Shown piece after piece: positions 7,818 through 16,294 of a stretch of 36,629 nucleotides of DNA. The notes under the pieces were generated by a model. The model did no database searches. It was not told where the DNA came from and was given only the letters and a program-made list of their open reading frames with translations. Each line of letters opens with the position of its first letter. The stretch's first letter is position 1. The stretch is from the NCBI GenBank assembly GCA_902801295.1, contig CADCHN010000016.1:1-36629 (forward strand), read 5' to 3'. A program made the translations under genes and the position numbers. The DNA comes from Oscillospiraceae bacterium. Its GTDB lineage: Bacteria; Bacillota; Clostridia; Oscillospirales; Oscillospiraceae.

Positions 7818-8255
7818 TTACTTGATTTCCAGGCTGCGCTTGGCCGGTGCGGTCTCGACCTTCTTGGGCATGGTCAGGGTCAGGATGCCGTCGGTATAAG
7901 CGGCCTCAATGCCGTCGACATTAATGCCGGAGACGTCGAAGCTGCGGCTGAAGGAGCCGTAGAAGCGCTCGCGCTTGACGTAGTTCGGCTTCTTGCTCTC
8001 GTCGGCATCATATTTGCGCTCCGCGCTGATGGTCAGCACATCGTTTTCCACATCAATGCTGATGTCCTCTTTCTTGAAACCGGGCAGCTCAGACTGCAGC
8101 TGATAGGCATCGCCCGTGTCGATCACGTCGGTCCGGAAGGCGTTGACCGTGTGGCTGCCGCCCCAGAGGCTGCGCTCCATGTCTTCCAGCTCACGGAAGG
8201 GATCAAAATTGGCCATACGACGCAGGGAACGATCAAAAGGAATCAGTTCAAACAT
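7818..8255 (-). CDS. Hsp20/alpha-crystallin family small heat-shock protein
   Basis: A 145-residue ATP-independent holdase chaperone that binds unfolding proteins in the cytoplasm. The short N-terminal arm contains FDPFRELEDMERSLW, and the alpha-crystallin domain runs from about 40 to 130 with LPGFKKEDISIDVEND, the ERKYD loop, ERFYGSFSRSFDV and the GILTLTMPK signature (the family's GxLxxxxPK). A C-terminal LEI resembles the IxI oligomerisation tail. A CIRCE operator about 130 bases upstream indicates control by HrcA, which is unusual for hsp20 genes in the textbook scheme but known in clostridia. It is monocistronic, with a terminator directly downstream. Confidence 0.93.
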   Translation of the reverse strand: MFELIPFDRSLRRMANFDPFRELEDMERSLWGGSHTVNAFRTDVIDTGDAYQLQSELPGFKKEDISIDVENDVLTISAERKYDADESKKPNYVKRERFYGSFSRSFDVSGINVDGIEAAYTDGILTLTMPKKVETAPAKRSLEIK

Positions 8256-8385
8256 AATCTATACCTCCATTATTAATTCACACATTCATTCTGAAGGAAC
8301 AATCGCATTTCTCGCTTCTTCGTGTATATAAAGTACAACACAGAAGTTAATAAATATAGCATAAGATGTGAACAAAGTGTGAAAG

Positions 8386-8412
8386 TTAGCACTTGGACCA
8401 AAAGAGTGCTAA
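8386..8412 (-). promoter_or_regulatory. CIRCE operator (HrcA binding site)
   Basis: The sequence reads TTAGCACTT, nine bases, GAGTGCTAA. The CIRCE consensus is TTAGCACTC-N9-GAGTGCTAA, so only one base in 18 differs. It lies 130 bases upstream of the Hsp20 start, on the only gene reading away from it. I could not place a convincing -35/-10 pair beside it. Confidence 0.9.
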
Positions 8413-8440
8413 TAATATTTTTCCCAACTTGCATAAAATT

Positions 8441-8463
8441 ATCCCCTGCCGCTCGGCAGGGGA
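8441..8463 (-). terminator. Hairpin terminator of the tcdA-GNAT operon
   Basis: An 8-bp GC-rich stem (CCCCTGCC with GGCAGGGG) and 4-base loop lies just after the GNAT stop codon. On the minus strand it is followed by ATAATTTT. Confidence 0.7.
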
Positions 8464-8469
8464 ATTCCA

Positions 8470-8988
8470 TTATTTGTATAGACGATAGGAATTGATGGTG
8501 ACGATCTCCGGCATGTGCTCGGATTGCGGTTGCTGCCGGCTGCCGACGAAGGTGAAGCCTGCCTTTTGAATGACCCGGTTGCTGCCAATGTTCTCGGCCA
8601 TCGCCTCGATGACGATCGTTTCATAGCCCTCGGCAAAGAGCTCGTCGCACACGGCCCGCAGCGCCTCGGTCATATAGCCGTTTCCCCAATAGGCGCGGCC
8701 GGAGCAGTAGCCGATCACGGGATTGCCGTGATGGTAGCCGACTACGTCGATCATGCCGATCAGCTCGCCCGTTTCCCGCAGCTCAATGCCGTAGCGGAAG
8801 GTATCCTGCTTCTCGTAATCGGCGAGCCAGCGCGTCATGAGCTGCTCCGTCACAGCCACGGACTCGTGCGGCAGCCAGGTGAGGTATTTCGTCACCGCCG
8901 GGTCGCTGGCCCAGCAGTCAAAGATCCTCGGCGCGTCCGAAGCGTGCAGTGCGCGGAGCAGCAGCCGCTGTGTTTGCAGTTCTCTCAC
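8470..8988 (-). CDS. GNAT family N-acetyltransferase, RimJ/RimL type
   Basis: A 172-residue acetyl-CoA-dependent acyltransferase. The opening (LQTQRLLLRAL..SDAPRIFDCW) is typical of the RimJ/RimL subgroup that acetylates N-termini or small amines. The acetyl-CoA pyrophosphate-binding region is seen as GRAYWGNGYMTEALRAVCDELF, and motif B as NIGSNRVIQKAGFTFVG. The start overlaps the tcdA stop by four bases, so the two genes are coupled. The substrate is not predictable; the pairing with tcdA suggests only co-expression. Confidence 0.88.
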   Translation of the reverse strand: MRELQTQRLLLRALHASDAPRIFDCWASDPAVTKYLTWLPHESVAVTEQLMTRWLADYEKQDTFRYGIELRETGELIGMIDVVGYHHGNPVIGYCSGRAYWGNGYMTEALRAVCDELFAEGYETIVIEAMAENIGSNRVIQKAGFTFVGSRQQPQSEHMPEIVTINSYRLYK

Positions 8989-9719
8989 GGCAGAATCTCG
9001 CCTCCCTTGACATGGGTCAGATCCTTGATGACCTCGCCTGCAAGGATCATCCCGACCACCGAGGGAACAAAGGCGACAGAGCCGGGAATATCCCGCCTCC
9101 CGGCTTCAGGGGAGGGCGTGAGCTTTTGTGCCGGAGTCAGTGGCTTTTCGCGGGAGTAGACGACCTTGAGGTGTTCGATCCCACGCTTTTTCAGCTCCTT
9201 ACGCATGATCCGGGCCAGCGGACAGACCGCGGTCTCGCTAATGTCCGCCACACGGAAGGCGGTTGGATCGAGCTTGTTTCCGGTACCCATGGAGCTGATG
9301 ATCTTTGTTCCGCAGCGCAGAGCCTCCTCGGCCAGCATCAGCTTGCCCGTGACGGTGTCGATCGCGTCGACAATATAGTCATATTGCGTAAAATCAAACT
9401 GTGCGGCGGTGTCCGGCAGATAAAAGCAGCGGTGCAGAGTGACGCGGCATGCGGGGTTGATGCTGGCGACGCGCGCTGCGGCCGCGTCTGTTTTATATTG
9501 GCCGATGGTTTCCCGGGTCGCCAGGATCTGACGATTCAGATTCGAAGGGCTGACACGGTCGCTGTCGATCAGATCCAGCGCGCCGATACCGCTGCGTGCC
9601 AGCGCCTCCGTGACGTATCCGCCCACGCCGCCGAGACCGAAAACGGCTACGCGGCAGCGTGCAAGCACGTCCAGCGCGTCATCGCCCAAAACCAGCGCGG
9701 TTCTCTCAAAAATATCCAT
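8985..9719 (-). CDS. tcdA: tRNA threonylcarbamoyladenosine dehydratase TcdA
   Basis: A 244-residue ThiF/E1-like ATP-dependent enzyme that cyclises t6A37 to ct6A37 in ANN-decoding tRNAs. Family features are GLGGVGG (28-34) for ATP binding, the SGIGALDLIDSDRVSPSNLNRQ block with the E1-type Asp and Arg residues, DYIVDAIDTVTGK, and the TcdA-typical SSMGTGNKLDPTAFRVADISET. These and the 244-residue length separate it from ThiF and MoeB. I use the ATG at 9719, preceded by GGAG at eight bases; the longer start at 9761 lies downstream of no better site and overlaps the promoter. It leads a two-gene operon with a GNAT gene. Confidence 0.93.
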   Translation of the reverse strand: MDIFERTALVLGDDALDVLARCRVAVFGLGGVGGYVTEALARSGIGALDLIDSDRVSPSNLNRQILATRETIGQYKTDAAAARVASINPACRVTLHRCFYLPDTAAQFDFTQYDYIVDAIDTVTGKLMLAEEALRCGTKIISSMGTGNKLDPTAFRVADISETAVCPLARIMRKELKKRGIEHLKVVYSREKPLTPAQKLTPSPEAGRRDIPGSVAFVPSVVGMILAGEVIKDLTHVKGGEILP

Positions 9720-9751
9720 AAAAAACTCCAGAAGCATGCGTGTTTTTTCAC

Positions 9752-9780
9752 AGTTTAGCAACTTGCGCCCGCCCTGTCAA
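9752..9780 (-). promoter_or_regulatory. Sigma-A promoter for tcdA-GNAT
   Basis: On the minus strand a perfect TTGACA (9775-9780) and TAAACT (9752-9757) are 17 bases apart, with a TGC just before the -10 box (extended -10). Confidence 0.8.
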
Positions 9781-9873
9781 GAGAGCGCTGGCGGGAAAGC
9801 GGGAAGCGCCTTGGGAAAAGCAGAAAGCCTTGCGGCAGTATTTCCCCGTATTTTCCATGACAAAGACAGCTTC

Positions 9874-9921
9874 TTCAACAGCGGCAAATGACCGGCTTTT
9901 CGCGTCTGGGAAATCTATAAT
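9874..9921 (+). promoter_or_regulatory. Possible spoIIE promoter: TATAAT with a 0A-box-like site upstream
   Basis: TATAAT (9916-9921) lies 34 bases before the spoIIE start, but no -35 hexamer is found at 16-18 bases. At 9874-9880 the minus strand reads TGTTGAA, one base from the Spo0A box TGTCGAA. In Bacillus, spoIIE is activated by Spo0A from a promoter with poor -35 spacing, so this arrangement would fit. It is a weak single-site match. Confidence 0.35.
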
Positions 9922-9955
9922 GTGCATATCTTAGAAACCTTGGGGGAGGACAAGC

Positions 9956-12280
9956 ATGGACATGGGAGGAACGGGGCGCTTTGCCGCCTTGAGAACGGCA
10001 CTTGGGCAGAAACAGCCGGATCGCAGGATGATCGGCGTGCTGCACGGTGCGGTGTTTTTGCTGCTGGGACTGACGCTCAGCAGCGCGCGGGTGCTGGATG
10101 ACGGCGCGCCCTTTGGCATCGCGATGACAGCGGCGGCCGGGCCGGGCCTTGCCGGCGTGTGCACACTGCTCGGCGCTGCGCTGGGGTATTTGAGCGGCGG
10201 ACTCGGCTGGGGCATCCGCTATGTGGCGGCGTCTGTCCTGGTGTATACGATCGGATTCGTGTTTCAGGAGACGAGTCTTTATCGCCGCCGGTTGTTTATG
10301 CCGGGCGCCGCGGGCGTTGTGACGGCTATGACGGCGGTAATGGGCACCTATGGGCTCAGCAAGGGCGGCCTGCCGCTCTATGCGCGCTTTGCGGTAGAAA
10401 GCTGCCTGGCCTTTGGCGGCTGTTATTTCTTCCGGGAGGTCTTTTCCCGGGAAAAAGCCGTCTCGGAACATGACGAACAGCGCCGCGGCGCCGCGGTGAT
10501 GGTGCTGATTGCGGCGCTGCTGATGGCGGTCAGCCGCGTCACGATTCTGCGCGGCGCATCCATCGGCCGTGCGGCGGCGCTGCTGCTGGTGATGTGCTGC
10601 GCGATGAAGGGCGGAATCCTGACCGGCGCGGCCGTCGGCACGGTGCTGGGTCTTGCCATGGATTTGACGACGGTGGGTGCGGCCTACTATACGCCGATCT
10701 ATGCGATTTCCGGGCTCCTGGGCGGCTGTTTTGGACGCTACGGCCGCTTTTTGTTTACGCTGGGCTTTGTACTGACGCAGGGCGTGGCACTGATCGGTCT
10801 GTGGAACGAGGGTGCCATTCTCAGCAGCCTCTACGAATGTATGATGGCCTCGCTGGTGTTTCTGCTGCTGCCGTCGTCCTGGCTCAGCCGCACGGGGCTG
10901 CTGCTGCAGACGATGGAAACGGGCAGCGGAGAACTCGGCCTGCGGCGGTATATGGCAGCGCGGCTCGGGGAACTGGGGCACGTATATGAGGATATTTATG
11001 AAACGGTCAGACAGAACCTGACCAGCGAGAAAAACGACGAAAATATCGCGCGCGTCTTTGACCGTGCGGCGGACGCCGTCTGTGCGTCCTGCAAAGAGAA
11101 AAACCGCTGCTGGAACACAGAATATATGGATACACTCTCGGCCATGAATGACGCCACCGGCGCCATGCGGCGAAACGGCAGTCTGGCAGAATCGGATCTT
11201 CCGGCGCATTTTCGGGAGAAATGCCCGTCTGTCGGCCCGTTTGTGGCTGCTGTCAACAGCGAACTGCGCGCACTTGCCTATCGCCGTCAACTGCGCAGCA
11301 CGGCCGCGGAGAACCGCAGCGCGGCCTGGGCGCAGTATCACGATATGGCCGGCATGCTTGACAGGCTCAGTCGGGAGCTCGGAGAGGAATCAGGTTCTGA
11401 GCCGCAGGCAGAACAGCGTCTGCAGCGTTATCTCCGCTCGCTGGACATGGATGCACAGACGGCGGTCTTTCGCTCCGGCGGCAGGCTGCGTGTCATCATT
11501 GAGAGCCCTGCACTCGCGCAGCTCTTGCGGGAGGAGAATTATCTCGATCAGCTCTCCGAGGTGCTTGGCGTGCGCCTTTGTCAGCCGAAGGAGCTGGAGG
11601 GTACCGTGGGCCGCCTGACGCTTCTGGAGGCAGAACCGCTGGCCGTGTCCGTCGGGATTGCGGCGATGAAAAAGAAGGGCGAGAACGTCAGCGGCGACAA
11701 GGGAAGCTACTTCAAAACGGATGAGGGCGTGTTATGCGTCATCCTTTCCGACGGCATGGGCAGCGGCAGCGAGGCCGCACGCGACAGCGCGCGGGTGGTT
11801 GAGATCCTGGAGCGCTTTCTTCGCAGCGGCACTGAGCCCGCGATCGCCATGCGCATCCTGAACTCCGTCATGCTGTTGCGCTCCGGCGAGGAATGGGGCT
11901 ACGCCACGGTCGATCTGATGTGCGTGGATCTGTTCAGCGGTGAAACCTGCTTTTATAAATACGGCGCCGCGCCTTCTTATGTCAAAACCGGGAACAAGAT
12001 CCGTCAGATCCAGAGCGAGAGCCTGGCGCCGGGCCTGTGCCCGGGTGATGGTGTGGCTCCGGACGTCGTGCGTATGAAGCTGCGCCCTGGTTCCACGGCG
12101 CTGATCGCCACCGACGGCGTGATTGCAGAGCGCGAGGACGAATGGCTGCGCGAGCTTCTCAAGAGCGAGCAGCCGGATATGAAGCGCCTGGCGAGATCGG
12201 CTCTGCAAACCGCGGAGGAGCAGTACGGCGCAGTGGACGATATGACGGTGATCGCGGTCAGATTGGAGAAACGCGCATGA
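9956..12280 (+). CDS. spoIIE: Stage II sporulation protein E (PP2C-type phosphatase)
   Basis: A 774-residue protein. In the forespore SpoIIE dephosphorylates SpoIIAA, which frees sigma-F, and it also works at the polar septum. Residues about 25-325 hold roughly ten hydrophobic segments, the membrane domain; a cytoplasmic linker with a CxxC-type cluster (CASCKEKNRCW) follows; the PP2C/SpoIIE phosphatase domain fills the last ~220 residues. The metal-binding motif SDGMGSGSEA (D599) and later LIATDGV are present, so the phosphatase should be active. The start is preceded by GGGGGAGGA. It is a little shorter than the ~820 residues in Bacillus. Its stop overlaps the next gene by four bases. Its presence marks the organism as an endospore former or a recent descendant of one. 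Confidence 0.95.
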   Translation: MDMGGTGRFAALRTALGQKQPDRRMIGVLHGAVFLLLGLTLSSARVLDDGAPFGIAMTAAAGPGLAGVCTLLGAALGYLSGGLGWGIRYVAASVLVYTIGFVFQETSLYRRRLFMPGAAGVVTAMTAVMGTYGLSKGGLPLYARFAVESCLAFGGCYFFREVFSREKAVSEHDEQRRGAAVMVLIAALLMAVSRVTILRGASIGRAAALLLVMCCAMKGGILTGAAVGTVLGLAMDLTTVGAAYYTPIYAISGLLGGCFGRYGRFLFTLGFVLTQGVALIGLWNEGAILSSLYECMMASLVFLLLPSSWLSRTGLLLQTMETGSGELGLRRYMAARLGELGHVYEDIYETVRQNLTSEKNDENIARVFDRAADAVCASCKEKNRCWNTEYMDTLSAMNDATGAMRRNGSLAESDLPAHFREKCPSVGPFVAAVNSELRALAYRRQLRSTAAENRSAAWAQYHDMAGMLDRLSRELGEESGSEPQAEQRLQRYLRSLDMDAQTAVFRSGGRLRVIIESPALAQLLREENYLDQLSEVLGVRLCQPKELEGTVGRLTLLEAEPLAVSVGIAAMKKKGENVSGDKGSYFKTDEGVLCVILSDGMGSGSEAARDSARVVEILERFLRSGTEPAIAMRILNSVMLLRSGEEWGYATVDLMCVDLFSGETCFYKYGAAPSYVKTGNKIRQIQSESLAPGLCPGDGVAPDVVRMKLRPGSTALIATDGVIAEREDEWLRELLKSEQPDMKRLARSALQTAEEQYGAVDDMTVIAVRLEKRA

Positions 12281-12603
12281 GATTGACTCAACTCGGCGGC
12301 AGGCAGAATACACAGTCCGGCGCGCGGCGGGAGGTAATCAAGGGCGCGTGTGAGCCGGTGATCCGCGTCCGCGTACCCGTACCCGGCGTCTTCCGCGAAG
12401 CGGTGTTTTTCCTGCATGAGGACTTTCTGCGGCGCGAGGATCTCAGTCGGGAGGAGCTTCTGCGGCAAGCCAGACGCTCGGCGGAGGATTATCTCCGCCC
12501 CCTGATCCCCGAAAAAAAACCTGTTTCCTGGTTGACGTACCCTTTGGTTCTGCTTGTCGGCACTGTGCTGGGATTTGGCCTGGGGGTGATGATCGGGGTA
12601 TAA
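12277..12603 (+). CDS. Small single-pass membrane protein coupled to spoIIE, unknown function
   Basis: A 108-residue protein that I do not recognise. The N-terminal 75 residues are charged and rich in Arg and Glu (REAVFFLHEDFLRREDLSRE region), with an amphipathic look. Residues about 83-107 form one clear membrane helix (WLTYPLVLLVGTVLGFGLG) and end within a few residues, so it is a tail-anchored type with the bulk probably in the cytoplasm. The ATG overlaps the spoIIE stop (ATGA), which makes co-translation with spoIIE very likely and points to a sporulation or septum role. An upstream in-frame start lies deep inside spoIIE and is less likely. The gene ends at a strong hairpin. Confidence 0.75.
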   Translation: MRLTQLGGRQNTQSGARREVIKGACEPVIRVRVPVPGVFREAVFFLHEDFLRREDLSREELLRQARRSAEDYLRPLIPEKKPVSWLTYPLVLLVGTVLGFGLGVMIGV

Positions 12604-12604
12604 T

Positions 12605-12646
12605 ATGCAAAACAGGCTCTGCCTTTTGGCAGAGCCTGTTTTGCAT
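12605..12646. terminator. Very strong hairpin between spoIIE operon and mnmE
   Basis: A perfect 19-bp stem closes a TTTT loop, with A and T runs inside the stem base. It separates convergent genes and can act on both strands. Confidence 0.85.
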
Positions 12647-12657
12647 GAAATCTGCGT

Positions 12658-14016
12658 TTATTTTCCCACACAGAAGCGCTCAAAGATACGGTTTGTCACA
12701 TCCTCGCGCACGCTTCGCCCCGTGAGCTCGCCCAGCGCCTGCATCGCGCATTCCGTCTCCGTCAGCACAATGTCCGGCGTGCAGCCTGCGCTCATAGCGT
12801 CTCGCGCGGAGGACAGCGCACCAATAGCACGGCGAATCGCCTCAGCCTGTCGGGCGTTGGTCAAAATCTCTCCCGCGGGAACAGCGGGCAGGGGATAGAG
12901 CCGCTCAATCGTACGCGCCAGCTCGTCGAGCCCTTCCCCTGTCTGCGCGCTCAGCGTCAGCTGCGGCAGGGGAGTATCCAGGCACGTGATCTTCTGCGGC
13001 AGGTCTGTTTTAGAAACGATGGCAATGGCATGCGGTGCCTGTTCGGCCTGGCGCAAGATGGCCCGATCCTCGTCATCAATCTCCTGGCTTCCGTCAATGA
13101 CCGCAAGCACCAGCTCGGCGGATTCCAATGCGCGGCGGCTGCGCTCCACGCCCAGCTGTTCGGCCAGATCGTCGGAGTCGCGCAGGCCGGCGGTGTCGAT
13201 AAGGCGCAGGGTCAGTCCGCCGATGCGCAGTTTTTCCTCGATGGTATCGCGCGTGGTGCCGGGGATCGCCGTGACGATGGCGCGCTCATAACCCAGCAGA
13301 GCGTTCAACAGAGAGCTTTTTCCCACGTTGGGTCGGCCGACGATGGCGGTGGGCAGTCCGGCGTTCATCAGTCGGCCGCGGCCGTAGGTGTCCAGCAGCC
13401 GCTGCAGGCTTTGCTGCGCCGCGTGATAAACCTCCTGATAGGCAGCCAGTCGGAAATCTTCAATGTCCTCATCCGGGTAATCCAGAACCGCGTGATAATG
13501 CGCGCTGATATCTTCCAGCGAGAGATAAATCGCGTCGATTTTGCTGCCGATCGCGCCGGATAGCTGACCGGCGGCGTTATGCACGCTCTCCGCACTTTCT
13601 GCGTCGATCAGATCGGCCACAGCCTCGGCAGCGGTCAGCTCCATGCAGCCGTTGAGAAAAGCGCGTTTGGTGAATTCTCCCGGCCCAGCCTGTCTCGCAC
13701 CGAGGGCAAAGCAGGCATCGAGCGCTTCGCGGAGCACAACGGGGGAGCCGTGACATTGAAATTCCACCGTGTCCTCGCCGGTGTAGCTGCGCGGCGCGCG
13801 GCTGAAGGTGCACAGGCACAGGTCAAGGAGCGCACCATGCGCGTCATATAAAGCTCCGTGTACCAGCGTCTTGCACGGGTGCGCGGACATGACTTGGCCG
13901 TCCGAGGGAATAAACAGACGGTCGGCGATCGCAAGACAGTCCGGCCCTGATAGGCGGAGAATGCCGATAGCGGATATCTGCGCGCCGGTGGCCAGCGCGG
14001 CGATGGTGTCAGACAT
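12658..14016 (-). CDS. mnmE: tRNA uridine-5-carboxymethylaminomethyl modification GTPase MnmE
   Basis: A 452-residue GTPase that with MnmG installs the cmnm5 group on wobble uridine 34. The N-terminal tetrahydrofolate-binding domain begins [10 protein letters not shown] and contains [12 protein letters not shown]. The helical domain is interrupted by the G domain with P-loop GRPNVGKS (about 224-231), GTTRD in switch I, DTAGL and a late SKTD. The C-terminal FCVGK carries the family's functional Cys. The length is normal. AGGAGG stands eight bases before the start. It lies downstream of rex after a hairpin, so it may be partly co-transcribed with rex. mnmG is not in the window. Confidence 0.96.
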   Translation of the reverse strand: MSDTIAALATGAQISAIGILRLSGPDCLAIADRLFIPSDGQVMSAHPCKTLVHGALYDAHGALLDLCLCTFSRAPRSYTGEDTVEFQCHGSPVVLREALDACFALGARQAGPGEFTKRAFLNGCMELTAAEAVADLIDAESAESVHNAAGQLSGAIGSKIDAIYLSLEDISAHYHAVLDYPDEDIEDFRLAAYQEVYHAAQQSLQRLLDTYGRGRLMNAGLPTAIVGRPNVGKSSLLNALLGYERAIVTAIPGTTRDTIEEKLRIGGLTLRLIDTAGLRDSDDLAEQLGVERSRRALESAELVLAVIDGSQEIDDEDRAILRQAEQAPHAIAIVSKTDLPQKITCLDTPLPQLTLSAQTGEGLDELARTIERLYPLPAVPAGEILTNARQAEAIRRAIGALSSARDAMSAGCTPDIVLTETECAMQALGELTGRSVREDVTNRIFERFCVGK

Positions 14017-14038
14017 ACGATACCTCCTGCATAAGAAT

Positions 14039-14062
14039 AAAAGCTTCCTGACGGAAGCTTTT
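14039..14062 (-). terminator. Hairpin terminator between rex and mnmE
   Basis: A perfect 10-bp stem with a 4-base loop. On the minus strand it is followed by TTTTATTCTTA, so it should end much of the rex transcript. Confidence 0.75.
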
Positions 14063-14070
14063 ATAGATGC

Positions 14071-14766
14071 TTATTGATCTTGTTTATCAGCCTCGGCAAG
14101 CTTTTCCGCCTTCGCCGCACGGATCGCCTCTTCATCCTTGCGTTCGGAAATAAAATAGCTCAAAGAAAGGAGGCTGTCCGAAAAATGGATGTTTTCAACA
14201 AGTATGTTGCTGTTGGGATCGGTCAGCTCAACATTGGTAAAGTTCCAAATCGCTCCGATTCCGCAGGCCGTCAGGCGTTCGGTAACGCGGCGTGCGGCCT
14301 CCTTCGGCACGGCAAGAACGGCGACGTCCACGGCATTATCACTTAAAAAGCGCTCCATCTCAGCCATATCGCGGATCGGCACGCCGCTCAGCTCGGTACC
14401 GATCAGCTCCGGCTTGATATCGAAAGCGCACAGCAGGTGAAAGCCCCATTCGCTAAAGCAGAAATTCTCCATCAGCGCGCGTCCGATATTGCCGACGCCG
14501 ATGAGAACGGCGTGAAAACCGCGATCCATGCCGAGAATGGCGGCAACCTGCTCTCGAAGCGCGGCAACATTGTAACCGTAGCCCTGCTGGCCGAATTCGC
14601 CGAAGCAGCTGAAATCCTGCCGGATCTGTGAGGGCGTGAGACCGAGCTGATGCCCGAGGTCAAAAGAGGAAATGCGGGTGATCCCGGCTTCCGTCAGTTC
14701 GTCCAGCTTCCGCAGATAACGGGGCATACGTCGGATGACATTATTGGATACCTTTACACGCTTCAA
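14071..14766 (-). CDS. rex: Redox-sensing transcriptional repressor Rex
   Basis: A 231-residue dimeric repressor that senses the NADH/NAD+ ratio and controls fermentation genes. The N-terminal winged helix has VIRRMPRYLRKLDEL, the recognition region SSFDLGHQLGLTPSQIRQDFSCFG and the conserved GQQGYGYNV. The Rossmann domain has VLIGVGNIGRAL and DIKPELIG, and a domain-swapped C-terminal helix follows. I prefer a TTG start at 14766 because AAGGAG stands eight bases upstream; the ATG at 14787 would place that site inside the gene, and Rex proteins usually begin just before the (V/A)IRRLPRY stretch. No Rex operator is visible upstream of the gene itself. Confidence 0.95.
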   Translation of the reverse strand: MKRVKVSNNVIRRMPRYLRKLDELTEAGITRISSFDLGHQLGLTPSQIRQDFSCFGEFGQQGYGYNVAALREQVAAILGMDRGFHAVLIGVGNIGRALMENFCFSEWGFHLLCAFDIKPELIGTELSGVPIRDMAEMERFLSDNAVDVAVLAVPKEAARRVTERLTACGIGAIWNFTNVELTDPNSNILVENIHFSDSLLSLSYFISERKDEEAIRAAKAEKLAEADKQDQ

Positions 14767-14813
14767 GTCAATCTCTCCTTGTATCATCAGTTAAAAAAAT
14801 ATCATTGTAAGGA

Positions 14814-14842
14814 AGTATAGCATATTTTTCAACTTGATTCAA
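14814..14842 (-). promoter_or_regulatory. Sigma-A promoter for rex
   Basis: On the minus strand TTGAAT (14837-14842) and TATACT (14814-14819) are 17 bases apart, about 50 bases upstream of the TTG start. An 11-base near-palindrome (CTTGA-T-TCAAG) overlaps the -35 box. Confidence 0.75.
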
Positions 14843-14857
14843 GGAGTTTTTTCAGCT

Positions 14858-15664
14858 TTATTCAGTTTGCCCCAACAGGCTGAGCAAATCTTCGACACCA
14901 ATATCAATCCGGCTGTAGCTGTCGCCGTCGGCGCGGACATAGAAAACGTCCTCTCCGCAAAGAAGGATGGTCAGAGGATGAGTCGATCCGTCTTTCTTCA
15001 GAAAAACGCGGATTTCGCGGTCCGGCGTTCCGCTGAGTGCTTCGACCTCATTGCCCAGCGCGTCCAGCAGCGCTTCGCTTTGCTCGACGTCCAGAATGAG
15101 CGCGCCGTCTGCTTTTTCTATCGAAGTATTGGAGTCGGGATACGGAAAAGGCTCCTCCGCGGGCGCTTCGTCAAAAGCGGAGTCTTCGTTGCGAAGCGCA
15201 TCGTTTTGCATGGTTGTACCGTAGAAGCTTTCTTTTTCTTCCGGTGCGGCTTCCTCAGCCATCGGCTCTTCCGCCCCGACAAACTGTTCGACAGCAGCGG
15301 GAGCAGATTTCGCCGCGCCGGTTCGCCAGACGATTTTCGGCAGGCTGAGCGAGGCGGCCACAACCAGCACCAGACAGGCGGCGACGGTCAGCGCCGTGTG
15401 CCAGCGCCGGTGAGAGCGATGGACGCTGTTTCTCGCGCGCAGGCTGTCCCGGCGCACCTCAGCCATGACGTTCTCGTGTACAGAGGCAGGGACCTCATCA
15501 AGGTCTGCGCCGAGATGCTCGGACAGGGAGCGAAACGCCACGTAAACCGCCGCGCAGTCCGGACAGGACTTCACATGGGCAGCCAGCTCGTCCCGCTCTG
15601 CTTTTGTCAGATCGTTGTCGAGCATGCGGCTGATGAGCTCCTGATAGTGTTCGCAGCTTGTCAT
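14858..15664 (-). CDS. Anti-sigma factor with zinc-finger (ZAS) domain and one transmembrane helix
   Basis: A 268-residue membrane protein that should hold the adjacent ECF sigma factor inactive. The N-terminal ZAS domain has H30, C34 and C37 in the HxxxCxxC arrangement with C4 upstream. A helix at about 88-107 (TALTVAACLVLVVAASLSL) spans the membrane, leaving about 160 residues outside. The outer part starts with an acidic, Glu/Ala-rich stretch and ends in a small folded-looking beta-rich region; I do not recognise a sensor domain. The start overlaps the sigma stop by four bases. RsiW-like release by regulated proteolysis is the likely mode, by analogy. Confidence 0.88.
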   Translation of the reverse strand: MTSCEHYQELISRMLDNDLTKAERDELAAHVKSCPDCAAVYVAFRSLSEHLGADLDEVPASVHENVMAEVRRDSLRARNSVHRSHRRWHTALTVAACLVLVVAASLSLPKIVWRTGAAKSAPAAVEQFVGAEEPMAEEAAPEEKESFYGTTMQNDALRNEDSAFDEAPAEEPFPYPDSNTSIEKADGALILDVEQSEALLDALGNEVEALSGTPDREIRVFLKKDGSTHPLTILLCGEDVFYVRADGDSYSRIDIGVEDLLSLLGQTE

Positions 15665-16281
15665 GGCGTATCACCTCCTCCCGAGTATTTCGACGCCAGG
15701 GAATCGGGAAGGTTCCCGTCCTGCATCAGATAGGCGCAGAGACGTTTTCGCGCGCGGAAAATGCGCGATTTGACGGTGCCGGGCTCCAGCTTGAGCACCC
15801 GGCCGATCTCCTCATAGCTCAATCCCTGCAATTCACGCAGCAGCAGGATCTGCCGCGCTTCGTCCGGCAGTGCGGCCAGTCCGCGCTGCACCGATTCGCG
15901 CGTCAGCTTACGGTCCAGCAGCTTCTCCGGGGCAAAATGCTCGTCCGGGATCTCCAGCTCGTCCGTCTCGCCCTCCTCGTTTTCCACCGTCAGCGATTGA
16001 GACGGTCGGCGCTGCCTCGCGCGCAGCTGGTCGAGGCAGAGATTGGAGACGATGCGGTAGAGCCAGACGGAAAACTTGCTCTCGCCCCGAAAGCTTGAGA
16101 GCGAGCGGTAGGCTTTCAGAAAGGCCTCCTGCGTCACGTCCTCGGCGTCCTGCTGGTTGCCGAGCGCGCGCAGCGCGAGGTTGTACAACGTTTTTTCGTA
16201 GGCGTGCACCAAATGCTCGAAGGCGTTGGCGTCGCCGCGAAGTACCCGGTCGATACAATGCTTTTCATGTTCCGGCGTCAT
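15661..16281 (-). CDS. ECF RNA polymerase sigma factor (SigW/RpoE-like)
   Basis: A 206-residue group 4 sigma factor. Region 2 covers about 25-95 (YNLALRALGNQQDAEDVTQE, then FRGESKFSVWLYRIVSNLCLD), and region 4 covers about 130-188 (LPDEARQILLLRELQGLSYEEIG and the DNA-contact helix GTVKSRIFRARKRL). It should direct polymerase to a small stress regulon, with the overlapping downstream gene as its anti-sigma partner. It is fifth in a long minus-strand run after dusB, 13 bases away. I see no separate promoter and no autoregulatory -35 (AAC-type) site just upstream. The specific inducing stress is unknown. Confidence 0.94.
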   Translation of the reverse strand: MTPEHEKHCIDRVLRGDANAFEHLVHAYEKTLYNLALRALGNQQDAEDVTQEAFLKAYRSLSSFRGESKFSVWLYRIVSNLCLDQLRARQRRPSQSLTVENEEGETDELEIPDEHFAPEKLLDRKLTRESVQRGLAALPDEARQILLLRELQGLSYEEIGRVLKLEPGTVKSRIFRARKRLCAYLMQDGNLPDSLASKYSGGGDTP

Positions 16282-16294
16282 AGGATCGCCTCCT

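Noticed and set aside
9875..11341. A 488-codon antisense frame over spoIIE
   Set aside because: Composition is Arg, Gln, Ala and His-rich without domains; spoIIE on the plus strand is certain.
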